From assembly GCA_019247755.1 (NCBI GenBank), contig JAFBAM010000239.1, positions 1-15,750 on the forward strand: DNA of 15,750 nucleotides. The letters are read 5' to 3'. How positions within the stretch are numbered: position 1 is the stretch's first letter; the number at the start of each line of letters is the position of its first letter. The notes beneath the pieces were generated by a model that was given only the letters and a program-made list of their open reading frames with translations, searched no databases and was not told the DNA's origin. A program made the translations under genes and the position numbers. Source of the stretch: Sphingomonas sp. GTDB taxonomy: Bacteria; Pseudomonadota; Alphaproteobacteria; Sphingomonadales; Sphingomonadaceae. Of this stretch, positions 7,942 through 15,750 are shown piece after piece.

Positions 7942-7958
7942 GTCGCCGCGCGACCTAG
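7938..7958 (+). terminator. Hairpin over the stop codon of the 52-aa gene (possible terminator)
   Basis: CTAGGTCGC at 7938-7946 pairs perfectly with GCGACCTAG at 7950-7958 around a three-base CGC loop. The TAG stop (7939-7941) lies in the left arm. The downstream TTCGTCG lacks a real T-run, so it may be a weak intrinsic terminator or an mRNA 3'-end stabiliser instead. Confidence 0.45.
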
Positions 7959-8044
7959 TTCGTCGATGGACTCCTGACGCTCGTCGATCCGGACTCGCTG
8001 GATTCGTCGCGCGAGCCGAACTAGCCTCGGCAAATCAATTGCTT

Positions 8045-8049
8045 GGGGG
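8045..8049 (+). promoter_or_regulatory. Ribosome binding site selecting ATG 8055
   Basis: GGGGG lies five bases before ATG 8055 and overlaps the alternative TTG 8043. It favours the ATG, which also gives a clean signal peptide. Confidence 0.5.
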
Positions 8050-8054
8050 CTGTC

Positions 8055-10091
8055 ATGAAAGTTCGCTCGTCTCGTTTGTCTGCGGTTCTGCTCGCGACTT
8101 CGGTTCTGACCTTCACCCTTCCGGCGCAGGCCCAACAGGCCGACCTCGCTGCCAAGGTGCCAAGCACCGTGCATTTCGGAACATGGGGCGTCGACATTTC
8201 GACCCGCGACTTGTCGGTGAACCCGGGCGACGATTTCCAGCGCTATGCCGCGGGCAAGTGGCTCGACACGCATGAAATCCCCGCCGACAAGTCGAACAAC
8301 GGCGTCGGATCCGACCTTGCCGACCGCAACCAGGAGCAGCTGCGCGCGATCGTCATGACTGCGCCGGCGGACAGCCAGCTCGGCGCTTTCTACCAGAGCT
8401 ACATGGACGAGGCGCGGCTCGAGCAGCTCGATGCCGCGCCGCTGAAGCCCGATCTCGACCGCGTCGCCGCGATCAAGACGAAAGCCGAATTCACGCGCTT
8501 CATGGCGCAGTCGAACGGCGACCTAGGACAGACATTGTTCGGCGTCGGCGTGCTGCCCGATTTCGCGCACCCCGACATGAACATCGGCGGGGTATTCACC
8601 TCGGGTCTCGGTTTGCCGGATCGCGACTATTATTTGCTCGACAAGTACAAGCCGCAGCGGGACGCCTATCGCGCCTACATCCAGCGCACGCTGGAGATGG
8701 TCGGCACGCCTAACGCCGCGGCGGCGACGGACAAGATCATGGCGTTCGAGACCGAGATCGCCAAGCTGTCGTGGCCGCGTGCCGACCAGCGCGACATCAG
8801 CAAGCTCAACAACCCGATGACGCTGGCTCAACTGCAGAAGTATGCGCCGGGATTCGACTGGAAGCTTTACCTCACCGAATCCAGGGTGATGTCACCGCAC
8901 ATGATCGTTGGCGACAATACCGCGGTGAAGGCGATGGCTGCGCTCTATGCGAAGACGCCGCTCGATACGCTGAAGACCTGGCAGCGGTTCAAGGTCGCGG
9001 ACCAGGCCTCCAACTACCTCTCCAAGCGCTTCGTCGACAGCAAGTTCGAATATACGAAGACGCTCAGCGGCGCGAAGGAACTCCGGCCACGCTGGCGGCG
9101 TGGGATCGCCGAAGTCGACGGCCGTCTCGGTGAGCTGCTCGGCAAGACCTATGTCGACCGCTACTTCCCGGCGCAGTCCAAGACCATGATGCAGGACCTC
9201 GTCGCGAACCTCAAAAAGGCGGCGGCGCAGCGGATCCAGGGCAATAGCTGGATGGGTGACGCGACCAAGCAGGCCGCGCTCACCAAGCTCGCAAAAATGG
9301 ACGTGATGGTCGGCTATCCCGACAAGTTCAGGGATTATTCCAAGCTGACGATGAAGGCCGACGATTTGTACGGCAACGTCAAGCGGAGCGCCGCCTTTGA
9401 GTGGGACTACCAGCTTGAGGATCTCAACAAGCCGGTCGACCGCAAGAAGTGGGCGATGAGCCCGGCGACCGTCGATGCGTACAACGGCGGGCTGGAGAAC
9501 AAAATCGTGTTCCCTGCCGGCATCCTGCAGCCGCCATTCTTCGACCCGACGGCCGACGCGGCAGTCAATTACGGCGCGGCCGGAGCGATCATCGGGCATG
9601 AGATCATGCACGGCTTCGACGACCAGGGCCGCAAGATCGACGAGACAGGCGCGGTCCGCGACTGGTGGACCAAGGACGATGCGACGCGTTTCAAAGCGCT
9701 GACCGATGCGCTCGGCAAGCAATATTCGTCCTATGAGGCGGCGCCCGGCGTATTCATCAACGGCGCGCTGACGATGGGCGAAAATATCGGCGACATGTCC
9801 GGGCTGGAGGTCGCCTATACGGCCTACAAGATGTCACTGAACGGGCAGCCGGCGCCGGTGATCGACGGGCTGACCGGCGACCAGCGGTTCTTCCTGTCGT
9901 TCGCGCAGGCGTGGCGGGGCAAGCAGCGTGAAGACGCAATCAAGACGCAGGTCGCGTCCGATCCGCATAGCCCGCGCCGTTACCGGATCATCGGACCGCT
10001 ACGGAATATGGATGCGTGGTACGATGCGTTCGGCATCAAGCCGGGATCGAAATTCTACATCCCGCCGGAGCAGCGCGTCCGGATCTGGTAG
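8055..10091 (+). CDS. Exported M13 (neprilysin/PepO-type) zinc metalloendopeptidase
   Basis: A 678-aa secreted enzyme that would cleave peptides in the periplasm or outside the cell. A Sec signal peptide spans residues 1-27 with the cleavage motif AQA. The M13 N-terminal domain begins around NPGDDFQRYAAGKW. Zinc ligands are His515 and His519 in HEIMH and Glu576 in ENIGD, with Asp580 supporting. The distal HSPRRYR motif (His638) matches the catalytic His region of neprilysin, and the protein ends in Trp as the family usually does. ILQPPFF before the zinc site is intact. The upstream NAYY/NAFY substrate motif instead reads DAYN at 474-477. ATG 8055 is chosen over an in-frame TTG at 8043 because the G-run at 8045-8049 is its ribosome site. 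The C-terminus converges on the L,D-transpeptidase gene with a 9-bp gap. The physiological substrate is unknown. Confidence 0.93.
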   Translation: MKVRSSRLSAVLLATSVLTFTLPAQAQQADLAAKVPSTVHFGTWGVDISTRDLSVNPGDDFQRYAAGKWLDTHEIPADKSNNGVGSDLADRNQEQLRAIVMTAPADSQLGAFYQSYMDEARLEQLDAAPLKPDLDRVAAIKTKAEFTRFMAQSNGDLGQTLFGVGVLPDFAHPDMNIGGVFTSGLGLPDRDYYLLDKYKPQRDAYRAYIQRTLEMVGTPNAAAATDKIMAFETEIAKLSWPRADQRDISKLNNPMTLAQLQKYAPGFDWKLYLTESRVMSPHMIVGDNTAVKAMAALYAKTPLDTLKTWQRFKVADQASNYLSKRFVDSKFEYTKTLSGAKELRPRWRRGIAEVDGRLGELLGKTYVDRYFPAQSKTMMQDLVANLKKAAAQRIQGNSWMGDATKQAALTKLAKMDVMVGYPDKFRDYSKLTMKADDLYGNVKRSAAFEWDYQLEDLNKPVDRKKWAMSPATVDAYNGGLENKIVFPAGILQPPFFDPTADAAVNYGAAGAIIGHEIMHGFDDQGRKIDETGAVRDWWTKDDATRFKALTDALGKQYSSYEAAPGVFINGALTMGENIGDMSGLEVAYTAYKMSLNGQPAPVIDGLTGDQRFFLSFAQAWRGKQREDAIKTQVASDPHSPRRYRIIGPLRNMDAWYDAFGIKPGSKFYIPPEQRVRIW

Positions 10092-10100
10092 GTCGTTCGC

Positions 10101-10910
10101 TTAGCGCAATGCGGCGAGCTGCATCTGCGCCCGCGCGTCCAGGTAGCTGATCGTGATCGGCACCGGGCGTGGGAGCAGGACATTCTCCTCCGGCGCAGAG
10201 GCAGCGGGGGGGTCCTTGCCGAGGAGCCACCGCGCAAGCCTCGGCGCATCCTCCAGCCGGACGCAGCCATGGCTGAGGTTGCGTTCCTCGAGCGCGAAGA
10301 GCTCCTTCTTGGGCGTGTCGTGGAGATAGATGCCGTCGCCGTTCGGAAGGTCGAACTTGAACTGGCCGAGCGAGTTGGCGGGGCCCGGCCGCTGGCGGAC
10401 ATAAATCTGCGCCTTGCCGTCGGCGACGGCCTGCCAATCGACGCTGTCCGGCGGAACCACCTTAGCATCGGGCTCCCAGCCCGTGACGACTTCGTAGCCG
10501 CGGGTCGTCAGATAGGCCGTCCCTTGCTTGAGGACGTTTGGCGCGATTAGCGACCGGCCTAGGTCCGGCGTGACGTGCCAATACGGGTTCAACGTTTCGT
10601 AGTTGATGACGTCCTTGAGCGTCGGGGTCGGCGTTTCGGGCTTGCCGACGATCACCCGCATGGAATCGCGGACGCGGCCGTCCTCGATCATGTAGAGCCG
10701 CGCCGAAGCGGCGTCCACGAGCACGTAGCGACCCTGTGTCGGGATCTGCGCGGTTGGCAGCGAATCCACATACATCTGCGGGGCGATGGTGCCGGCAATC
10801 GGTCCAAGCGCAGGGAAGAACCGCGCCAGCCCGTACGCGCTCGCGGCAAGCGTCAGGCATGCTGTGACTGCAATCACGTATCTGCGGCTGTGATTTTTGG
10901 TCGCGGCCAT
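10101..10910 (-). CDS. Membrane-anchored L,D-transpeptidase (YkuD domain)
   Basis: A 269-aa enzyme of the cysteine L,D-transpeptidase family, which makes 3-3 peptidoglycan cross-links or attaches proteins to tetrapeptide stems in the periplasm. Residues 11-31 form an N-terminal membrane anchor. The YkuD domain runs from about 61 to 228: RYVLVDAASARLYMIEDG, MRVIVGKPETPTP, and the catalytic motif with His197 (IYLHD) and SHGCVR (His214, Cys216). The long stretch between PTP and IYLHD resembles the larger YcbB/LdtD-type catalytic domain rather than the short ErfK type. Unlike E. coli LdtD there is no separate peptidoglycan-binding domain, so it is a compact version. A G-rich ribosome site precedes ATG 10910. 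It lies 59 bp downstream of the thpR-like gene on the same strand and may share its transcript. Confidence 0.9.
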   Translation of the reverse strand: MAATKNHSRRYVIAVTACLTLAASAYGLARFFPALGPIAGTIAPQMYVDSLPTAQIPTQGRYVLVDAASARLYMIEDGRVRDSMRVIVGKPETPTPTLKDVINYETLNPYWHVTPDLGRSLIAPNVLKQGTAYLTTRGYEVVTGWEPDAKVVPPDSVDWQAVADGKAQIYVRQRPGPANSLGQFKFDLPNGDGIYLHDTPKKELFALEERNLSHGCVRLEDAPRLARWLLGKDPPAASAPEENVLLPRPVPITISYLDARAQMQLAALR

Positions 10911-10969
10911 TGGTGCCCCCCGCTGAGCAGCGCATTACATGTGAATGCCTTTGGGTGCGAGTCCGTTGC

Positions 10970-11500
10970 CTATCGCAGGTTGTAGGTTGCGGTCGCTTCA
11001 TAATGCGCGCCGTGCCTTGAAAGACGGCTTTCGAAGAGCGTGAATTGGGTTACCTGGAACGGATCGGAGCGGAGCGCGCGATTTCGCTCGAGGAAATCGG
11101 CGACTTCGCGCGAGCGGCGGCCTTTCCAGCGAGCCAAGGTAATGTGCGGGAAGAAGGCGCGGCGCTCCGGCTCAAGTCCAACCTCCTGGCAGACACGCTC
11201 AACTTTGGCGGCCAGTGCTGCGACCGCGGTCTTGGGCTCGATGCCGGCCCATAAGGCGCCGGAACTGCGCTGCTCGAATCGGCCGACCCCGGCGACCCGC
11301 AGCTCGAACGCTTCGGATTCGATTCGGCTCAGCGCGGACGCGATATCATCGGCGAGCGGGCGGTCGACCTGACCGATGAACCGCAAGGTGAGGTGCAGTT
11401 GCTCGTCATCCTGCCAGCGGAAGTCCGGGCTGTCGTCCATTGCAATCAGCAGGTCGCGGATTTCTTCGGGGGGGCGAATGGCGACGAACAGCCGGTGCAT
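10970..11500 (-). CDS. thpR: RNA 2',3'-cyclic phosphodiesterase (2H family)
   Basis: A 176-aa cytoplasmic protein of the 2H phosphoesterase superfamily, LigT/ThpR branch. These enzymes open 2',3'-cyclic phosphates at RNA ends, and some ligate tRNA halves in vitro. The two catalytic HxT motifs are HLTL with His36 and HITL with His119, about 83 residues apart, each at the end of a strand as in the family. The N-terminus MHRLFVAIRPPEEIRD is typical, and the length matches known ThpR proteins. AGGGG six bases before ATG 11500 supports the start. It is divergent from the ABC operon and upstream of the L,D-transpeptidase gene on the same strand. The cellular role of ThpR is poorly defined in general. 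Confidence 0.9.
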   Translation of the reverse strand: MHRLFVAIRPPEEIRDLLIAMDDSPDFRWQDDEQLHLTLRFIGQVDRPLADDIASALSRIESEAFELRVAGVGRFEQRSSGALWAGIEPKTAVAALAAKVERVCQEVGLEPERRAFFPHITLARWKGRRSREVADFLERNRALRSDPFQVTQFTLFESRLSRHGAHYEATATYNLR

Positions 11501-11631
11501 GATTCCCCTCTAGCGGGCCTTGCGGTCGGGCCGAAATGGCGAAGCTTTTCCGCCGCTCGTCGAAGCACCGATTGCGGGTGCAAAATCCCGCGGCTAACCA
11601 CTTGTAACGCAACCAAAAGGGTGGGGGCCCA

Positions 11632-12505
<874 letters not shown>

Positions 12506-12507
<2 letters not shown>

Positions 12508-12511
12508 GGAG
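12506..12511 (+). promoter_or_regulatory. Ribosome binding site overlapping the ABC ATPase stop
   Basis: GAGGAG begins inside the TGA stop (12505-12507) and lies eight bases before ATG 12520. Translation of the two subunits is likely coupled. Confidence 0.6.
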
Positions 12512-12519
12512 ACGCATCC

Positions 12520-15500
12520 ATGCTCTTCGGGATCGCCGGCTTCGAAGTCCGGTATCAGCTGCGCAACCCGGTGTTCTGGGTTTCGATCGCCATCTTCTTC
12601 CTGCTCGGCTTCGGCCTGACGTCGAGCGAGAATGTCAGCATCGGGACGCCGGGCGGCGTCCATGAGAATGCGCCCGGCGCGATCGCGGTCGCGACGGCGG
12701 TCTTTTCACTCTTCTATTTGTTCGTGATCACCGCCTTCGTGGCGAACGCGATCGTCCGCGATGACACTAGCGGCTTCGCGCCAATCGTGCGTGCTACGTC
12801 CGTCACCGCGCACCAGATCGTGCTCGGGCGATTCCTTGGCGGGCTCTTCATCGCCTGGCTCGGCTATCTCGCGATTCCCGTGGGCATGTGGGCGGGATCG
12901 ATCATGCCGTGGGTCGACCCGGAGCGGATCGGGCCGCAGGTCCTTTCCTACTACGTCTGGCCGTTCCTGATCCTGGCGATCCCGAACATCTTCCTGATGT
13001 GCGCCGTGCTATTCGCCGTCGCGACGCTCCTACGGTCGATGATGGCGGCCTATCTCGGCGCGATCGTGCTGGTCATGGGCTACCTCATCACCAGCAACGT
13101 GGTCGGCCAAAAGATTGAATATCGCGAGACCACCGCGCGGTGGGAGCCGCTCGGGACGGGCGCGCTCCAGGAGGCGACCCGCTACTGGACCCAGAGCGAG
13201 CTCAACGGCCGGCTGCTCGATCTTTCGGGCGCGATGCTCTTCAACCGGGCCTTTGCGATCGTCCTGGGGCTGCTCTTCCTGGGCTTTACCGTCTGGCGCT
13301 TCTCAATGACCGAGCGGGCGCCGTCGCGCTGGAGATTGCGCCGGCTGGCCAAGCGGCAGGCGCGCGAGGAAAAGCTCGCGGCCGCACCTGCTGAACTCGG
13401 CGGCCCGGCAATCTTTACCCGCGACGCGAAGGCGTCACGAACCACTCAGTTCCTGACCCGGCTTCGGGTCGAGGTCCGCCAGGTGCTGACCAGCCCCGGA
13501 CTGATCGTCCTGATGCTCCTTGCGATCACGTTCACGGGCGTGGTGCTGTGGGTGTCGCGCTCGGTCTACGGGACGTCCGACCATCCGACGCTCGCGGCGA
13601 CGATCCGCAACGTCGTCGGCGGATCCAGCATCTTCCTGCTGATGATCGCGGCCTTCTATGGCGGCGAGCTCGTCTGGCGAGAGCGTGACCGCAAGGTCAA
13701 CGAGCTGATCGATTCCACCGCGGTGCCGAGCTGGGTGATGACGGTTCCGAAGATCATTGCGATCTTCCTGATCCTGCTGATCGTCAATCTCGCCGCCGCT
13801 GCGACGGGCATGGTCTACCAGCTTGTCGAGGGCGCGCGGACCGTCGGCGTCTATGAGTTCATCGCCTGGTTCGTGCTGCCGGCCGCCGTCGATGGCCTGC
13901 TGATCTCGATCCTGGCGGTGTTCGTGCAGGTGCTGAGCCCGAACAAGTATGTCGGGTGGGGAATCCTGTTCGTCTGGTTCGTCGCCGGCATCTTCCTCAG
14001 CAACATGGGCTATGGCGACCCGCTCTATAATTACGGCCAATCCCCGAGCGTGCCGCTGAGCGATTTCGTCGGAGCGGGCAGCTTCTGGTTCGGCGCTGCC
14101 GTGTTACAATTCTACTGGCTCTGCTTCGCGACCATCCTGATGGTCCTGGCTTACCTCCTATGGCCTCGCGGCACCGACCTGGGGCTCAGGGTGCGGATCA
14201 AGCGAATGGGGCGTCACGCGAGCGCGGCCCCGATCGCGCTCGCCGCCGTGGCGGCGGTCGCGATGGCGGCAACCGAGGTCTACGCCTACCGCAACACGCA
14301 CGTAATCAACCGCTACCAGACCGCGGACGATGTCGAGAAATTCCAGGCGGACTATGAGAAGAAATATCTCAAGTACGAGAAGCTGACGCAGCCTTCGATC
14401 GCCCACGTAAAGCTGGATGTGCAGCTGTTCCCAAAACAGCGGCGACTGATCGCGAGCGGCGCCTACGACCTGGTCAATAACACCAGTTCGCCGATCCGCG
14501 ACGTTCATGTCCGGCAGGGCGACCAGGACATGACGTTCTCGCGCCTGGAAGTGGGCGGCGCGCGGCTCGTCTCCGACGACAGGAAGTTCGGCTATCGCAT
14601 CTATCGCTTCGAGACGCCGCTAGCGCCGGGTTCGCATGCGGTGCTCAACTTCAGCTCGGAGGTTTGGCACCGTGGTTTCCGCGCTCGCGGTCCCGCGACG
14701 GACGTCATCGAGAACGGCACCTTCGTGAACAATTTCACCTTCGCGCCGATCATCGGGATGGATCAGAACAACCTTCTGACCGACCGCTCGAAACGCCGGC
14801 GCCAGGGCCTTCCAGCCGACCTTCGCCCAGCGAAGCTCGAGGACCTGTCAGCGACCGCGCGCAACTATATCGGTAGCGACTGGACGACGTCCGACATTAC
14901 CGTCAGCACCGACGCCGACCAGACGCCGATCGCGCCGGGCAACCGCGTGTCCGATGTGACCAGCAACGGCCGGCGCACGGCGCATTTCGTCAGCGGCGCA
15001 CCGATCCTCAATTTCTTCTCTATCCAGTCGGCAGACTACAAGGTTGCGACGCGCAATCACAACGGCCTGCAGCTCCAAGTCTACTACCATCAGGGGCACG
15101 ATTGGAACGTCGAGAAGATGCTGAACGCGATGGGCGTCGCGCTCGATTATTACCGCGCGCACTTCGGGCCCTATCAGTTCAACTATGCCCGGATCATCGA
15201 ATTCCCCGGCTACGCTAGTTTTGCGCAGGCGTTCGCGGGCACCATGCCTTATTCGGAATCGATCGGGTTCAACGCCAATACCGACGACCCGACAAAGATC
15301 GATTTCACGACCTATGTCGTCGCGCACGAAATGGCGCACCAATATTGGGCGCACCAGGTGATCGGCGCGAACATGCAGGGCGGCACGATGACCAGCGAGA
15401 CGCTGGCGCAATATTCTGCGCTGATGGTGATGAAGCACCTCTATGGGCCGGACAAGATCCGCCGTTTCCTCAAGTACGAGCTCGATAATTACCTCCGCAG

Positions 15501-15750
15501 CCGTCAGGGCGAGGTGGTCGAGGAAGTGCCGCTCGAGCGCGTCGAGAACCAGCCTTACATCCACTACCGCAAGGGCGCGGTCGTGATGTACCTGCTGCAG
15601 GAACGGCTGGGCGAGGATGCGGTCGATCGCGCGCTGTCGCGGTTCCTCGCGCGGTTCCGGTTCAAGGGCGCGCCGTACGAGCGCTCGGTCGACCTGATCG
15701 ACGAGTTCCGCAAGGAAGCGAAGACGCCGGAGCAGCAGCAGCTGATCACC
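12520..15750 (+). CDS. ABC permease fused to an M1-type metallopeptidase (3' end outside window)
   Basis: The frame is open for 1077 codons to the right edge. Residues 1-590 are a polytopic ABC-2-like permease in two halves: helices near 17-34, 58-82, 107-130, 145-200 and 241-260, then 328-347, 368-386, 407-432, 446-470, 477-496, 520-547 and 568-586. The rest lies outside the membrane and resembles M1 aminopeptidases. HEMAH (936-940) gives His936, Glu937 and His940; the third ligand is Glu960 in TSETLAQYSALM. Tyr1016 in HYRKGAVVMY fits the transition-state Tyr. The exopeptidase GxMEN motif is not seen; GTMPYSE (907-913) occupies that place. The spacing from the second His to the Glu is 19 residues rather than the classical 18. 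Proteins annotated 'ABC transporter permease / M1 aminopeptidase' of about 1200 aa are known, so roughly 100 residues are probably missing. Substrate and transport direction are unknown. Confidence 0.9.
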   Translation, partial: MLFGIAGFEVRYQLRNPVFWVSIAIFFLLGFGLTSSENVSIGTPGGVHENAPGAIAVATAVFSLFYLFVITAFVANAIVRDDTSGFAPIVRATSVTAHQIVLGRFLGGLFIAWLGYLAIPVGMWAGSIMPWVDPERIGPQVLSYYVWPFLILAIPNIFLMCAVLFAVATLLRSMMAAYLGAIVLVMGYLITSNVVGQKIEYRETTARWEPLGTGALQEATRYWTQSELNGRLLDLSGAMLFNRAFAIVLGLLFLGFTVWRFSMTERAPSRWRLRRLAKRQAREEKLAAAPAELGGPAIFTRDAKASRTTQFLTRLRVEVRQVLTSPGLIVLMLLAITFTGVVLWVSRSVYGTSDHPTLAATIRNVVGGSSIFLLMIAAFYGGELVWRERDRKVNELIDSTAVPSWVMTVPKIIAIFLILLIVNLAAAATGMVYQLVEGARTVGVYEFIAWFVLPAAVDGLLISILAVFVQVLSPNKYVGWGILFVWFVAGIFLSNMGYGDPLYNYGQSPSVPLSDFVGAGSFWFGAAVLQFYWLCFATILMVLAYLLWPRGTDLGLRVRIKRMGRHASAAPIALAAVAAVAMAATEVYAYRNTHVINRYQTADDVEKFQADYEKKYLKYEKLTQPSIAHVKLDVQLFPKQRRLIASGAYDLVNNTSSPIRDVHVRQGDQDMTFSRLEVGGARLVSDDRKFGYRIYRFETPLAPGSHAVLNFSSEVWHRGFRARGPATDVIENGTFVNNFTFAPIIGMDQNNLLTDRSKRRRQGLPADLRPAKLEDLSATARNYIGSDWTTSDITVSTDADQTPIAPGNRVSDVTSNGRRTAHFVSGAPILNFFSIQSADYKVATRNHNGLQLQVYYHQGHDWNVEKMLNAMGVALDYYRAHFGPYQFNYARIIEFPGYASFAQAFAGTMPYSESIGFNANTDDPTKIDFTTYVVAHEMAHQYWAHQVIGANMQGGTMTSETLAQYSALMVMKHLYGPDKIRRFLKYELDNYLRSRQGEVVEEVPLERVENQPYIHYRKGAVVMYLLQERLGEDAVDRALSRFLARFRFKGAPYERSVDLIDEFRKEAKTPEQQQLIT

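Noticed and set aside
10921..10932. CGCTG-AG-CAGCG inverted repeat upstream of the L,D-transpeptidase gene
   Set aside because: The arms are too short and the loop too tight for a terminator or a convincing operator.
11501..11631. Promoter search in the divergent region between the ThpR-like gene and the ABC operon
   Set aside because: TTGCGG followed after 17 bases by TAACCA was considered, but the minus 10 match is poor; no box could be supported on either strand.
14848..15564. Minus-strand frame of 238 codons (and another at 13435-14040) opposite the permease-peptidase fusion
   Set aside because: The plus strand is continuous coding with helices and a zinc motif; the antisense frames show no domain features.

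Overview
The window looks like chromosomal DNA of a GC-rich alphaproteobacterium, most likely in the Sphingomonadales. That placement rests on composition, the mix of exported peptidases and envelope genes, and the general look of the proteins; no rRNA or tRNA is present to confirm it. Coding density is high, there are no recognisable mobile elements, and two genes run off the window, one at each edge.

Layout, left to right. (1) 1-1965 on the minus strand is a TIR domain, transmembrane helix, TolB/FlgO-like domain and TPR protein, starting at a GTG and missing its last residues. (2) Divergent from it, 2106-3914 is an exported DUF885 metallopeptidase-like protein, followed by 4043-7192, an RND efflux permease with no membrane-fusion or outer-membrane partner in view. 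(3) 7198-7605 (minus) is a small PilZ protein that may be made from a leaderless mRNA. Divergent from it is a tiny two-cistron unit: a 19-codon candidate leader (7727-7786) whose stop overlaps the GTG of a 52-aa membrane protein (7783-7941), ending in a hairpin. (4) 8055-10091 is an exported M13 (neprilysin/PepO-type) metalloendopeptidase. (5) On the minus strand, 10970-11500 (ThpR-like RNA 2',3'-cyclic phosphodiesterase) lies just upstream of 10101-10910 (membrane-anchored L,D-transpeptidase). (6) On the plus strand, 11632-12507 (ABC ATPase) and 12520-15750+ form an operon. The second gene fuses an ABC permease to an extracytoplasmic M1-type metallopeptidase and continues past the right edge.

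The common thread is envelope and periplasm biology. Three different zinc-peptidase folds (DUF885, M13, M1) are all predicted to act outside the cytoplasm, beside a peptidoglycan cross-linking enzyme and two membrane transport systems. They are not one operon and may simply be neighbours. The least conventional items are the TIR-TM-TolB-TPR receptor, the transporter-peptidase fusion with non-canonical M1 motifs, an Asn-to-Asp change in the substrate motif of the M13 enzyme, and the PilZ / mini-cistron divergent region. I saw no clearly new defence cassette, CRISPR array or biosynthetic cluster.
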